This document shows positions 1 to 14,200 of a stretch of DNA of 64,000 bases, in pieces. Every line of letters starts with the position of its first letter. Position 1 is the stretch's first letter. The position numbers were made by a program, and so were the translations under genes. Under the pieces are notes generated by a model. The model searched no databases. It was not told the DNA's origin and worked only from the letters and a program-made list of their open reading frames with translations. Source of the DNA: Oxyruncus cristatus (taxonomy: Eukaryota > Chordata > Aves > Passeriformes > Cotingidae); the NCBI GenBank assembly GCA_013399855.1, contig VXAY01007398.1, positions 283,313 through 347,312 on the forward strand, read 5' to 3'.

Positions 1-791
1 TGTTCTACATGGTCTTTGTGGACAACTCACAGCTGGAAAGGAGGGTCACTTTATTGGGTGATTTATTCTATTTACACCTACTCACTCCTTTAAACTGGTG
101 CTTTTTCATCAGAGAGGGAAAGAAAAGGGGGTTTTTTGAAGCCAAATAGTGAAGGTAGGTTAGTGGAGCTCTCAAGTCACAGGAAGATTTCACAACATGG
201 GTAGGCAACTCTAGGAGATGGAAAATGGCCTGAAGTGAGGTGAATGATGTCTTGAAGGATTTGGATTACAAACACTGGGAGTAAAGCTGAGCAACAGAAA
301 GTCAAACAAATCAAGTAAGGAAAACAAGTCTAAAAGGGGCAGGGCTGGCACTGACCTTGCTCACTCAAATATTTTATCACTTGTGATTGACTCTGAAATT
401 TTTGGTCTTGGTTTGGAAGAGCAAGTTTGTCCCTGTGGGGTACATAAAGGCCAGGCTGAATGGAACTGAGCTGGCACATCTTTTAAACTTCTCGTTTGGT
501 GTGTAATCTCTCATCCAAATCAACCAAGACCGATGAAAAGGCAGAGTATTATCTCATCCGCAAGCTGTGGAGCAGTGAACTGTAATTCCAGCACCCAAGG
601 AGGGTGTCTAGAACTCAACATGTCCTGCCATTTCACTGAATTTCTGGCAATATTAGGAAGGTTTCTCCAAAGATCTAGAGCCAAGCTTCCTGTGAAACTC
701 CACTGTCATTTAACAATTAGCAAACAAACTACTTAATAACAGGAAGAAACAGCTATGAAGTGTAGACACCAATGCTGGAAAAGGACAGGGG

Positions 792-807
792 AAAAAAAAA
801 AAAAAAA
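792..807. repeat. Poly(A) tract
   Basis: A run of 16 A residues on the + strand, with no recognisable retroelement body next to it. Confidence 0.85.
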
Positions 808-2048
808 GGTGTTGTTTTTAATCCTATCAATTTGGGAGGAAGAAGTGTGTCTGGAAAGCTTTCAGAGATTTTCTAGATGTCTCTTTGGGTCTGGGGAAGG
901 AGCAGTTTGCAGAGGGAGATGTGCCAAGACCCTGTCAGTGCCTCTGCTCCCACTGGACATGGGTCTCCCGGTGCCGGCAGGTGCAGGGCAGGTTTTGTGC
1001 TGGAGGAGGCAAGCTGGTTTCTATGTGTGCATGGGGAGGTAAAATCCTGCAGCTTCTTCCTAGAGGCCTAGGAAGTGTCCACCAGGATGGGCTCTCCAAG
1101 AAAAACACTGGTTTTTGAAATGCAACTTGGGAGAGCACTAAAAAAAGGCTGAAGAAAAAGGTGAGGAGAGGAGGGAAGAGCCCTCCTACTGCTCTCCCCA
1201 TACTTTGCTCTCAGGGCTGTACCTCCAGCCCATGTGGAAATAGTTACCTCCAAATAACACATCCTGTGGGACTATTTCTAGTCATTTCACAGAAGCCTTA
1301 TTAAAAAATAGAGACTTTATTAACCTGAGATTCAGGGACTCAAATTCATGATAGAGGCTGTAAACTCTCGGCCTATGCTTCAGTTTTACAAGGATGATTT
1401 GGGGGTTGGAAAAGGAAATCTTGTGGAGAGAGGCTTAAGGAGCTCCATTTGGTGAACTTAGCAAAAAAAGCAGATCAGGCAGTGACCTGACTCTGTGCAG
1501 CAAATGCCTTTGGAGGAAAAAATACTGTGTACAAAAGGGCTTTATAGTCTAATTGGAAAAAAACATAACGAGATGCAACAGCTGGAAATTTAAGACAGGC
1601 AAAATTGAGAGATTGGGAAGGGAAAGGGGGCAGACTGTTGAAGGGGGCAGGGGATTTGTCATCCTTTTGCATCTTGAAATCAGAACTGGAGGCCAGCCCA
1701 GATGACTCTGGTGAACACAGAGTAGTAGGCTCAATTAGCGAGTGAATGTGTGAAATTATTTTCTTGGGGATTTATATTGAGCGTTAAACTGGATGATCTG
1801 AATTGTCCCTTTCAGCCTTAAAAATGAAGAAAAGATGCCAGAAAAGGAGCTAGATACCCGAATTCTACCGAATTGCAATTGCTGGGAGCTCTGGGCCCCA
1901 TTGGAAATGCTGTCAGTGAAAGGAGAAGTGCTATTCTGGGCACTGGGCGTGTGGAGGGACAGACAGAATGATCCATGCCATCACATGCTGCCAGCACAAA
2001 CCCATTTGTAGCTGCTTTTCCTTCTTGGGCCCCCCAGCACACTTTTCC

Positions 2049-2065
2049 TTTTTTTTTTTTTTTTT
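2049..2065. repeat. Poly(T) tract
   Basis: A run of 17 T residues on the + strand. No adjacent retroelement body was recognised. Confidence 0.85.
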
Positions 2066-2094
2066 AACTAAAAATACATCCTCAGAGGCATTAG

Positions 2095-2320
2095 TCACTC
2101 TGCCCACATATTAATAAATTGCATAATGATGCCACCAAGCATCCAAAAACCTTTCAAACTGTTATATATTATTTCTTTCAATAATATTCTAAAAGGCCAG
2201 TGAGGCTTAATGGAGCCACATGGTATTGTATTTAATCCAGAAATCTGGAACTGTCTAAAATCTCATATATAAATTAAGATAATATACAATATGTTTTTCC
2301 ATTTAATTTGGTTCTCCCCA
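2095..2320. other. AT-rich block resembling conserved regulatory DNA
   Basis: Non-repetitive AT-rich DNA with ATTAATAAATTGCATAATG and further TAAT/ATTA cores, without microsatellite structure. The appearance fits a conserved noncoding element, but conservation cannot be tested here. Confidence 0.25.
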
Positions 2321-5300
2321 TTTGGGTAAGCTGTAACTCCATAGGGTTGTGTCTTTTTGCAAGAGATTTTTGTCTACCAAATCTTAGGTTTGTAACGTTG
2401 CTCTCACTTTTAATTGCTCAGGGCTGTTCCCCATAACTCAGCCGGTCCTCTGCCAGGCAAAGGAAAGTTTAATGGAACCGCAGTTTAATTGGGCAAAGTT
2501 TAGAAATTCTGCAAGTTACAAGGTTTCCTGGGACTTTTCCTTATGGCCTTTCCCACATGGCTTCTTTGGCGTTGCTGCAGGGAGTGTCACTGCCATGCCA
2601 TGGACATGATTGGACAGTGTTTTGCAGGTGGCTCCTTCTTGGCTCTCCTTGGACTCCGCCGGGTATCTGACACTGACATACAGGAATCTCAAGGAGATCA
2701 GGAACCACTGAGTAAAGAAACCCAAAACAAATATTTCCTAGGCTGGAAAAACATAAGGGCTTTAGATCTGCACTTTGGGCATGAGGCTTGCTTTCATTAA
2801 ATGTCATCTCTGGACAGGTCCACCTCTCCTGTACAGTGTCTGCAGAAGATTTTCATGTACTCTGTCAAGTTATGGCAGATGTCACAGGCTATGGGATAGG
2901 GGGTCAGTAAATGTTAACTGTTCCTTTCTTTTCATGCCAAGCTCCCTTAATGCTTTTGGAAGGTCTGGCTATTACTGCACCAGGGTGGAACAAGATTGTG
3001 GAACAGGAACTCTATAGGTCAGGACCACAATTCATGTATCTTCTTTTTCTTCTTATAGTCTGTGAATCCAGTGACCTCAAAAATTGCTGGTTTTAGAGGT
3101 AAAGTGCTTCAAAAATTGAGGGAGGAAAGTAGAAGTTCTTGGGTATGTTCTGCTCTGCAGTTTGACATCCTGCAGCAGAAGAAAGCCAGGTGTGGAAACA
3201 AACCCAGTGAGATGATTTCTTGTGGGGTCAGTGGAGTAGTCACAATGGAGGTGCTGAAATCTGGAGCATACCTTTCATTTGAGAGAATGTGTAGGAGAAT
3301 TAAACACGTTCTGGAAAGCAAGAGGCCTGTGCATTATGAGTGAACAGCTTTGAATCATATGAGCCCAGGTTTTTGTTGATCACGTGAATAAAAGCTTTTT
3401 CAGGATTTAATACTTCTGTTCATCATTTCTGGTGGTTTGGGTTTTTTCAGCTGGTTTTTAATTTTCCTTGGCTTTGTCACGAATAGACCTGACCTTGAAC
3501 AGGAATATTCTCGAAGCTATAATCTGGTTTTGACAAACATTTGGTGTGAGCAGGGTATACAGAGGCCCCTTGCTCCCCCCATAGCTACAGTATTCGTCAA
3601 GTTTTGCTAAGCTGTGGGATAGATGCCAATAGATTCACAACCCTCACTAGTTCCTTTCCCTCCCTTCCCAATGCCCTGCTCACCAGAAGCACAATCCACA
3701 GCTTTCTCATCACTCAGTGGAGTATGGACAAAGCTGCTTGGCTTGTGTGTCTTAATTCCTCTCCAAACCAGGCTCTGCATTGCTGCTGCTGCACAGATAT
3801 CAAGCTGCGAATGTAATGAGCATCTCGAGGTTCTTTACTGAACACCAGATTTGTTAGACTGAGAGTCTGGCCCCCTAGAAACATCTGGGTGATATAACCA
3901 GACCTGTGTTGGTCTCACAAACCCCAGCACGGAGGGCAGCTCAGGTCACAGCAGGATGCATTGCATGGGCGGGAGGAAGATTATCCGTGGCACCACAAAA
4001 CTTCATAAGCAGCAGCTGTGAAGAGAAAAACAGGAGTGAGCATGAGCCCTGAGGCCACTACAGCCCTGTCACCTCTGCCCGTGAGGCACTGAGCTAAATA
4101 CACCTTCCCCACCACCTCTGTCCTCTCCTGGGTCCTTTGGGACAAACAGTGAAAGGCCAGGTCTGCTCCTGAGGCACTGGTCCAGCACTTGTAAAACATT
4201 ATTGGAGGGGTAAAGTTAAAATTGACTCATTTTTGAGCAGGAGAGCAAGGTCATTTTCTTGTAGCCCAGTAATTCTCTCGTTTTTTATTGGTGCTATTAT
4301 AGACCAACTTCTCCAAGGTGCTGGGACTTTGCCGATATTGCATCCCTCTTCCCATCCAGTTCCAACAATAAAACCCTTGCCTTTTTTGATCTCTAGCTTT
4401 CATGCTTGCTGACACACTCTGGAAAATTTAAGAAGGGCGCAAGGAATGGGTTAGTCACACTTGTTAATATTTATCCCATTGCAGAAAGAGCAGGGCTGAC
4501 CTCAGAGCTTGGGCTTTGGAGAATAGTTATGAGAACGATTCCACCCAGCTGAAATGAAATCTGCATGCAAAGCTCGTTTGGTGCCTGGAAAGAGCTAGAA
4601 GGAAATAAAGGTCTTAAATGATATATTTCCGCAGTTAACGTTTTGTCCTGTTTACAGAATCTCACCAGAATACTGGGGGTTTTGTTTTGTTCATATGTTT
4701 TTCATAAGGATAAATATCCATGCAGTTTAAACATTTTCATTAGATTCAGACAAGAAGGAGGATGTGGAGTTGTTTTTTTTCTTTAATTGTTAATCTCTCT
4801 TTTTTTTCTTTAACGGTTATTTCTTAAAACACTCTTTAGTGTTTTTAAAAAATCTCAGGTAAATCAAAGAGATGGGGAAAGTGATTCTCTTTAATTATTC
4901 TTAGAGCAATTTTGAGTAATGTAGGCTAAATTAAAAAAATACACAAGCAAGATATTTTGGCTGGGAAGTATGTGTAATGTATGAACAGCAGGAAAAAAAA
5001 AGCCTTCCTTTCTAAATAGAAAATCTTTGAAAGTAACAGGGGGAAGCTGATGGGAAGGGCTGAAGTCCATATATTCCCACCTCCTCCGCCTTGTGCTCTC
5101 TTAAAGGTGAGCTGCAAAATGCGAAAGAGAAATGTGTTAAATTCAGATGACTCGCTCGGGTGTCAGGAAGTGGCTCGAACAACCACACGAAGTTAACTAA
5201 CACATTCCCTTTTTTTTTTGTTCATCCCCTCCCTCCCCTGCTCTTCCCGTGAAATCTGTTTTTCTGCTGCTGTGGTTTCTGCCTCCAGGCAGAAGCGCAG

Positions 5301-6104
5301 CCACTTGTCCACCCGAGCAGCACCCTGAGACCCCCCCGGGGCTTGCAGGAAGCCAAGACTTCCTGGGAGGATTTTCTGGAAAGTAAGAAAGGAGGAGAAC
5401 TTTCGAAAATGTATTCCCAATCTAAACATCCTCCCTACAGGAGAAATGAGATTAAATGTGAGGAATGGTGCAGTGAGTTTGTGTTACTTTGCCGTTCCTC
5501 TTCTGTTTGGTTGATTCATCCTATTCACCTGCTCTGCTCTAGGTCTTCTTCAGCAACATGGTTCCTGACATCCATGGTGTTAAGTATCATGGCCACAGTA
5601 ACCCAAAATGTGAGTAGTGCTGTGTTTGACAATGAGTGCCTTCAGCTGAGGCACTGAGAGAAGGGCTTCTTGAGCTGCAAGTGGCAGAATTTGGTTTGCA
5701 ATTGGATGTGTGTGATGGGAACATGTCTCATTTAAAACACTTTGAAAGTGGTTTAGGTGACCAAAAGAAAGTCAGAGAGGCAAGACACCCTGATCCATCT
5801 GAAATAGTGCCACTGCCCTTTGCAATGATTCCTATCCCATGGACCAAGGGCCCTCCAGGACCTCATGAAAAGTCTCAGATATGTGGGTGTTTCTCATTAG
5901 ATTCCACTTTTCCCTCTGGAAATGCTCCCTGTGCCTTTCCCGCACTGCCTGGCAGTAGGTGTGCTAAGGAGAAGTTTTAAATCTAAATGGGAGTTATCTG
6001 ATTTACAGTAAGACTTTTCATTTGAAATGGCAACACACAGAGCCCTGTGCATTACCTTGCAGCAATATAATACGCGCGCACACACGCCATGTGTTTATGC
6101 CTAG

Positions 6105-6310
6105 GATATAAAAAGACTAAATTATTGCAATGCTGTGTGTCTGCATAAAGCTAATTCATGTACTACAGCATGTTTATCAAAGGACACTCCTTAATTGCAT
6201 GCCAGTATTTTTTAATTAGTGATTAAGTTGTAAGACTCTGTCTCTGCTGATTTATGTTCTCTTTAGCTACAGTGTGAATGACTCCTGCAGCAATTCATGA
6301 TTTTAGTTTT
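6105..6310. other. AT-rich block with homeodomain-type motifs
   Basis: Contains CTTAATTGCATGCCAG, TTTTTAATTAGTGATTAAG and AGCAATTCATGA: complex, non-repetitive sequence dense in ATTA cores and an octamer-like TTGCATG. It looks like a developmental enhancer-type conserved element. This is inference only. Confidence 0.3.
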
Positions 6311-7307
6311 CTGTTCTTTAGCAATACACAAGATCTCCAAATTTGGGTGTTTTTTTTTTTTAAAGAATAAAACCAACTACACATCTGAGACTCTTTAACC
6401 AAGGAAAGCCAAAATAGTGTATGAAAACAACGGCTGTTCTCCCTCTCTTAGGGACACTTTGATTCTGTTTTCCCCTCTAACAAATTTATCAGAATTGTTC
6501 ATTCTCTGTTACGGCCAGAGAAACAAACTGTGGATTTGGAAATATCTCTATAGTTTAGTCTCTGGAAGAGAAAGTAAGGTAAATTGAAGTAAAAACAGAA
6601 AGTGAATTTTAATTCACATTTCTCCATTGGGAGAAAGATCTAATGAATTTAGGAAGGAGGTTCTGCTCCTACTTAGTGTTGAACCTGAAGTTCCCCAACT
6701 GATCACAGCTCAGTGGAGGAGGTGCAACATTTGATAAAACCATAGCAAGAGGAATTCAAGAAGCAATCCCTGTGCAAGGAGAGGGTTATTCCTGCTGAGG
6801 ATCGTTGCTGCTTCTGGTTTTTAGCTCTTTTTTTTTTTTTTTTCTGGTGTAAGCAGTTGTCAGCAATGTAGGAGGAGAAGTTAATATAACAGTGTGGGGA
6901 CTCTAGGGTGTAATAACAATTTCCCCTTCATGTCCTGCTCTGGTAGCCCAGTGGAAAGATAGGGATCTTATATCACACCGTCTTACCCAAACCTCTGAGG
7001 CCATAACCAGTTGCTGCAGGAGATGAGAAGGATGATTTAGCTAACATAGAAGGGTTTTTACATCAAAGTGTGGATGCCAAAATGTGTTCTGCACACAGCA
7101 GCAGTAGCAGAGCTGGTGCAAGGAAGGATCAAGGCAGTGGTTTGACTTGATTCATTATCCTGCATCCCTTCCAAAAACCTGCCCTCCCCATGAAAAGCCT
7201 GATTGTCTGACATGGTCGTGCCGATGGCAAGGTGTTATGACCATGATTGATGCCAGTAGCCCTAATTTTCATCACCACTTACCTTTTTCCTTCTACCCAC
7301 CTTGCTT

Positions 7308-7339
7308 CTAGGGGGTGCAGGGCCAATTGCACCCCCTAG
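7308..7339. repeat. Perfect 12-bp inverted repeat (hairpin)
   Basis: CTAGGGGGTGCA (7308-7319) is exactly mirrored by TGCACCCCCTAG (7328-7339) around an 8-base loop. A partial third copy, TGCACCCCT, follows at once. It lies 21 bp before the 25-bp minisatellite. It could be the remains of a DNA-transposon terminus or a local hairpin-driven rearrangement. No function is evident. Confidence 0.85.
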
Positions 7340-7360
7340 TGCACCCCTGTGTTTGTTTAT

Positions 7361-7450
7361 ATAAATAAACTATTAATACAGCACTATAAATAAACTATTA
7401 ATACAGCACTATAAATAAACTATTAATACTGTACTCTATTAATACAGCAC
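7361..7450. repeat. 25-bp minisatellite, about 3.6 copies
   Basis: The unit begins ATAAATAAACTATTAATACA and is 25 bp long. Copies 7361-7385 and 7386-7410 are identical, 7411-7435 differs at two or three bases, and a partial copy ends at 7450. Near identity suggests recent expansion and possible length variation. Confidence 0.92.
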
Positions 7451-8089
7451 AGCCATGCCATGGTTTCCCTTTGGCAGGAGGCACCGCGTAGCAGGACTCA
7501 TGATTACAACACATCATGGTGCAACAAGCACCTCCAAAATGTCCATTTCTGTTAGAGCCAGTCACCTTCTTTTTGAAACCTTTCCCTCCCATCACAATTA
7601 CCCACCCAAAATTGCCAGGTATTGGAAGTTTTAAAACTTTTCAAGAATGCAGTGGCTTCCTTTAGGCAGCAAAGCTGTGTATTGAAATATGAATTAGTAG
7701 CGTGTGTATCGGCAGGATAGACCATCTGCTGTGCTGAGCACCCGGGTTTGAAGCTGGTTGGCTGGCAGGACAGCATGTGTTTACAGAAAACCCTAACAGT
7801 TGTAAAGGAGCCATTTAGGTTTATCGTGTCAATTCCTGTACAACTCCACACAGAGAGATCCCTTTCACAAACTCACATAAAAAAGACAGATAGACTAGTT
7901 TTGACCTCTCTTGAAACATTTGACGGTTGAGTTTGTTGCAAGGATAAAATATCTAGAACAGGGAAAAAAAAAATCTTGTTATTTCCCCCTCTTAAGCATC
8001 AGAGTCCTTGAATGCAACATCCATTCATAGCTTAGTTCTTGCATTATAATTTAACTGCCTTTTATTTTCCTTCTGAGATACAAATGCAG

Positions 8090-8220
8090 GAGCTGTACAT
8101 GATTTTCATACCACATTATGCGAGCCATTATGAAAAAGCTGCCCAGAGTAATGGCTCCATTTCAACGTGATGCATATGCCAAGATACAGGGATCATTTAT
8201 TTTTCTTAAAAATTAAATGA
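8090..8220. other. Possible conserved noncoding element
   Basis: Non-repetitive stretch with TTATGCGAGCCATTATG, TTTCAACGTGATGCATATG and AAAATTAAATGA. No coding potential was seen. It is proposed from texture alone. Confidence 0.22.
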
Positions 8221-11205
8221 GGATGGGATCAAAAATGTTATGTTTTGCCTATATGAGCAATATTCCTCTATCAACCATTCCAAATATACTGCCTCTTTGT
8301 AGCTTCTCTGTAATACAAATTGTCCAAGGGAAGGCACATGGTAGCTCACCAAAGGAGTTTATGCTGCTGCACAGCATCCCTCTTATCAGGGCTATCACTT
8401 GCAAAACACCAATATTCCAAGGACAGGGCAGGACAAAACCTGAGGATGATTCTGGGGATGCTTCTAGACTGAGCACTTGATTTTTTCATGCACAGAGGAA
8501 TTACTAAAAAACCAATCTCTTTAGTGAATGCGCTGAAACCGTTGATACTGTTTATCAGGCATCTATACTGTACATAAAATTCATGGATGGATGGATGCAG
8601 AGTGATAATGGAACATTCTTCTACATAAAACTGAGGCTGAGATCAAGCCCTCTGGTGCCAGTGGCCTGCATGTGACTCCAGCAGGCTTTTGGGCTGAGAA
8701 GATGAATTAAGAAACAGCTAGATTTGATGCATCTCTGAGATAACTCATTCCAATGTGCAAAAGAAAGAAAAAGTATCTTAATGCATAGGTCTTAAGACTT
8801 CAATAATTTATTTTTCTTTAAGTGCTTGATTCTTTTAATGGAAAAATCCATGAAGCAAAATGAAAGATGGAAAGATGAGAGATGGCAGGATGGGGGAGAA
8901 AGCTTTCTCTTGCACACGTACTCTGGCCAGCCACCTGTTTGTAAGGCCCCTCAAATGCATGCTTTAGGACTGGGGGTCAAAAGCTGTATAAAAAGTAAAT
9001 GTAACCAATATCCTAAACAGGAACATAGTATGTTGGCAGTTCATGAAGGGCTCTATGGCTTATGTGAAGTGGCCAAGCTTGGGTGAGGACAAGAGACCAG
9101 TAGGATGAAGGGAAAATTATCTGTATATAGCCCTGGTGTTGTGCTCATAAGAATCCTTCCTCTAGGTCATGCCTTGGGTTCTTAGAAATGAAATATCACT
9201 GTATTAGTACTACTCTGTATTACTATGAGTAGTATCATAGAGGTTTAGGTAACTTTTGCTAATAATCTTGTGTTTCTATGTGTCCTTACTGTATGTGTGT
9301 GTATGCATATGTGTGTACATATACAAGTTCAAATTCCCTTTAAGCTGACCAAAAAGTTCCTGTGCTGATAAGAGTCAGGATTTGGTACTCAGTGGTGGAG
9401 GAGCAGAACAGGGTGGATCAGGACTGGCAGACTCCAGCTACAGGAAGGCAGCAGATTAATACAAAAACGTGAGGGCAGGCACTCTCCTGGGGATTGCATT
9501 TCATATTTAGGGACATGGGGGAGTAGAGGGTGTCTCCAGCTGAGATGCACAGGGTCACTGCAGAGCAGTTTAGTGCCCAGGACCAGATTTGGGAAGCAGT
9601 ACAGAGCACCAGAGGATGCTGTGGAAAAATCCTGGCACTCCTAAAAACAGCTTGTAATGCAGTTGGGAGAGCAGAGCCCTGGAAAGTCATCTGGAAGAGA
9701 GGTTGGTGACCCAGCTATTGGAGCCACCTCTCTTTCTTTGGGTGCCCCCCTTGTCCATTTGCATTAAGACACTTTCAGGCCAGACCACAACCACCTTATT
9801 TCAGAAAAAAATGGCCTGGCCCTGGAAGTCTGCTGGAAAATAGCTCTTTTGGGGAGGTAAGTAGCGGATTCAGTTTGCACAAGATGTCATGGATGGGTCA
9901 TCTGTGACAGAGCCTAAGGCTGAAGACTATTTTACATTTGCAAATGTTACAATCCCAGATTTCATTTTCATATTTAATGTGTGTGCCTCCAGTTTCTTAT
10001 TCTGATTTTGTTTGTGATTCAGTTTGCAGTGCATGGCTGCTTTACTTGTGGACTAACAATGCAATGACTTTTTGTGTTGTGTTTCTGTGTGTCATCACTT
10101 CATTATTATCATCATCACTATTATTGTTATCACTTATTTTGGGGGGGATTCTTCTGTCTGCTTATTTCTGTTAGGTGGTGGAATACAGTTCAAAGAAAAG
10201 CATGACAACGCCTATGATAACAGCAATTTTCAGATTTTTCCTGATCATCCCTCCTGAATGCCTGAGGATGGGATTGGTTCTCTTCACTGTGCGGAGCAGA
10301 GCGGTGCAACCACACCACATCATCCCTATTTTCAGGCTCTGTGCTGTGCCCTCCTGGGTCAAAGCGAAAATGGGAGAGGATGGCAAGCCAAGGCGTGGGG
10401 GAGATGACTCACCAGATTATTTTCTGCATTTCAAATATAACCATTGAATTCTTGCCAATGTATCGATACCATCAGGCTCTCCTTCCTGCACCAAGCCTCA
10501 TGTATTTGTATTTATTTATACCACGTAATGCCTCAGTCAATACTTTTACCTTTTTTTTTAATATTTTGTTTATTTATTTTTTTCACATATTTTCTCCAAA
10601 ACAGGCACTGAAAGACTGCAACTGCAACCCACCCAACACAGTTCCTGTAAATACAACGTACCAAAGGTTCCAACAAATGCCATCTTTAGTATAAGCGTGA
10701 TCCTTCCCGTTCCAGGCCTTAGTGGAACTGGCTCTGGGGTACTGCACAGCCCATGACCTGCCTGAGGAAGGCAAAAGCAGTTCAGCTAAGGTATGTTCTT
10801 AAGCAGAGAGAGGGTATCTTTGCTCCTTTCCATTGTACACAGATGCTGGTCTGCAAAACCCAACCCTGCTCCAGTCTGCATGTCCCACTCTCTATTTTGG
10901 GAGGGGAGAGTGAAACGGGCTCAGGTCTGGGACGGCTGAATTGAGGCTGTTGTTATTGCGGAAAATGCAAACATGTTGCTCATAGACAGGAACAAGGCTG
11001 CTATCTTCATGTCAAGAACTGTGTCTCAGGGATCATTTTATTCTCGAAAGTGGGACATAAATACAGAGTTAATTATGACCAGAACCCATAGCAATAACCT
11101 GTTTATGGGAAAACTCTAGTCCTAGTCTAGAAGAGCTGTAATCTTACCCTACCATCTGTAATTTGTTACTTTATTAAGATTAAATTCTCAGCTAAAAAAA
11201 AAAAA

Positions 11206-11241
11206 NNNNNNNNNNNNNNNNNNNNNNNNNNNNNNNNNNNN
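11206..11241. other. Assembly gap (36 N) inside an A-run
   Basis: The N stretch is bounded by A-runs on both sides (11194-11205 and 11242-11249), so the gap probably marks a homopolymer that the assembler could not cross. Confidence 0.97.
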
Positions 11242-14200
11242 AAAAAAAAGAGTGAGTTAGTTTGATATGTTTATTGCCCTTTGTCAGGATAGCAGTATTT
11301 TTTTCTGCTTTGAAAATAGATGTTCCTGCTTCTATGGCTGTATATTTATCCTTTCTTTTAGCTTTTTCATTACTGCTCCCTTTAATCATTTAATGAGGAG
11401 TGTTCAGGTTCCTGATGATTAAAAATTATGACTTGCAGAGACACTGGCAATATCTTTGCTGGAGTAACGTTGATCCTCTAACTTTAAGACTTTAAATTTG
11501 AACCACATGTTTTTGCCACTAACTCCAAAAACAACCCCTGGAGTTGTGTGACTGTCACTAGAGTATAAACCAAAGCTATTCTGCAAACAAAAGCTGCAGT
11601 ATTTAAATTGCGATTACGGTCAGAAAAGCGACTATTTTAATCATTGCTCTGGTTTACTCGAGAGATCTGCTCCCTCTGCACATTCCAAATATCTCTGCAG
11701 ATTTTTATAGACTGAAAGGAGATTTTACTGCTTTCCACCCCTCTTAGCCCGACGGAGGCCAGCCAAGGCGGGCGAGTGAGCCAGATTTGTTCCAGACTCG
11801 CACACCAGCGGGAGTGTGAGCTGAATTCCTGCGGCAGGACCTGTCGAGCGGATGATGTGCCTGCCAGGACGAGCAGCCCTGCTTTTGTGCTCCCTGAGCT
11901 CTCGCAGGGTGCAGGGCACTTAGTGGGGGAAGAACAAAATAGAAAACCAAAACCACAGTGTTTTTTTCCTATAAACCAGTTTGGTTTGAAAAGAAAAGAA
12001 AAGGAAACAAAACAAAACAAAAAACCCAAAACCCTGAAGGGCCTCTTGGGCTGCAAGGGTTTTTATGAGCACAGCTACCTGGATGCCACCCCACTCCAGG
12101 GGTAGGGTCTCTGAGCAAAGGAAAGAATGAATTTTAAAAAATATTACGTACGGAACTGGGAAATTGAAAATAAGACGCAACTGTCTCAAAGGGATTTTCT
12201 TTTCTTGCTGGCTTTGAGGAGCTAATTCAGTTCCTTTAACATATTCCTTACGTGGACATTTTCTTACAGCCTTCTAGGTGCAGAGCTTTATCCTCTTTGG
12301 GCTCCTATAAACCCAATCAATGCCTCCTTCTGGTCCTCAAACCCCTTTTTTGTGTGTTTGCTACATCAGGAATCAAATCCCATTTTAGAGCTGGCTGCTT
12401 TAACTCACTATCTGTACTTATGAAATGCAATTTTCTGCGAAAATCTCCTGTTACAGTATTGGGAATGGTCCTCTGATATACGTGTATTCAAAATAAATGT
12501 TGCTAGGAGAACATCTAATTCATTTTAGATGGTTTTATTAGGCGTCTTTTAACAAATCCCAGAGTATGTAAATGAAATATAACTATACGTACATATTCAT
12601 CAGTCTGTTCTTGGAATTAAATATGAGTGCTGTGACATTTGGTTTTAAGGAATGACTAATTAACATGTGTGCAGGATGTTCTCATCTTCCTGCTTTGGAG
12701 TCCCGGAGTCAGGAAAAAGCAGACAAAACGTATTTCCACTCTTTCTATCATAGTTTGCAAAGCAGAAAGCTGCTCACGACAGCCAAGAACTTCTCAGGCG
12801 TTTCTGTACCTGTTGGGTGCTGACACGGGGCCCCTTCTTGAGCGTTTAGTGTTGTTAAATGTCATCTCGTCTGTGCTGGGGCCAGGATCACAGTGAAAAA
12901 ACCAGCTTTGCATCTGACCTGGCTTTTAATAATCACACCAACAACTCACAGAGCACAATAAAGAGCAGGACAACTTCTGGAGTACAGCCAATGTGCTGTT
13001 GATTTACTTCCACAACGGGATGATGGAAAAACGGGCTGAGCCCTAAGATGCTCCCCATCCCCACTATCCCGGAGACACTCTCTAGGAAAACCTGGACTGG
13101 ACCCTGTGAGCTTGTTTGTGTTGGGAATGCTGGGCTTAACTGCACTGCTGGTAAAATAAACAGAGAAAAACCCACGTTATTTTTCAGTGAGGGTGACTTG
13201 GTTTGCTTTTGTGTGAGAGCAACGTGTGTGCAGGACACACACTTTTTGCAGCAGAAAAAAATAATCAGAAAAAACCCCCACCATAATTTCTTTCTGAGGA
13301 TGCTGGGGGAAGGCGGGCACACCACACCACCCTGTCTGAGTGCCCTGGAGAAGTTGACCAGAACAAATCTCAGCAGGAACACACAAACCTCTATTGTACC
13401 TTTTAAAAGCTCCCCATTGAATGCAGCCAGGCAGATGGGAAGGGCCCTTTTATTTCCTTTTTCTTTCTCTGCCTGAGTTCATTCTCTCCCTTTGGGGGAG
13501 CCAGGTTCAAAGACATGCCAAATGCATCAAAACCTTCCCAATAAAGTCCCTTTCACCTCCCGGCAGAGCGGGGCTGGGACTGGAGCGTGCTGGGAGCGCT
13601 GGGTCCGACAGTGACTTTCAGGACTGTGTGTGGTAAATCGTGTGCACAGTTCCCAAAACAATGCCCTGAATTGGACGTCTAATTCCCTGGAAATTAAATC
13701 CCTCAGCTGGTCCGGGAAAACAGGAGCCAAAGAGATTAAAACAGTGTAGCAGGGAGAATCTTTGAGGGTTGATGATGGGGTTTCTTGTGGGTTTGTTTCG
13801 GTATATTTTTATAGCAGAGGGGTAACAAAGTAGTGGTTTAGTGTTGCTTCCACCATTTTAATTTGAACTATCCCCCCCTTCTGCTCCCAACAATCCCCAT
13901 GAAAAACTATTTCTTTATGCTCATTACCCAATAGGTGAGCTCAGTCCCAGCAAGCACAGTCCCATCTTGGGATGCAGAATTGATTTCTGAGTCCTTGGGA
14001 TGAGTGGGGGGGGATGCTGCAGATACAGACTCTTTCCCATGGCCCCTGGCATCTCACATCCTGCTCAGCTTCCCACTAGTGCCTGCAGCTCCCAGCAGCT
14101 CCTGGGCCCTGCGCTGCTCACCACAGCCCTTGCTCAGGTTATGTATCCCGGTGCAAACTCAGCTGGGATTGGAGTCATTTGGGAGCCAGAGAGGCCAGAA

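Larger units (their letters stand above)
1..7307. other. Intergenic DNA without a supported gene
   Basis: Open frames here are all under about 115 codons, overlap on both strands and show no domain, splice pattern or biased composition. The contents I can name are homopolymer tracts (792, 2049), AT-rich possible regulatory blocks (2.1-2.3 and 6.1-6.3 kb) and an AATAAA at 3388 downstream of a pyrimidine-AG site (3058), which is too weak to call a transcript. Confidence 0.6.

Noticed and set aside
3062..3400. Possible terminal exon: pyrimidine-AG at about 3058, a 94-codon frame and AATAAA at 3388
   Set aside because: The protein is unrecognisable and no upstream exon can be linked. Not enough to call a transcript.
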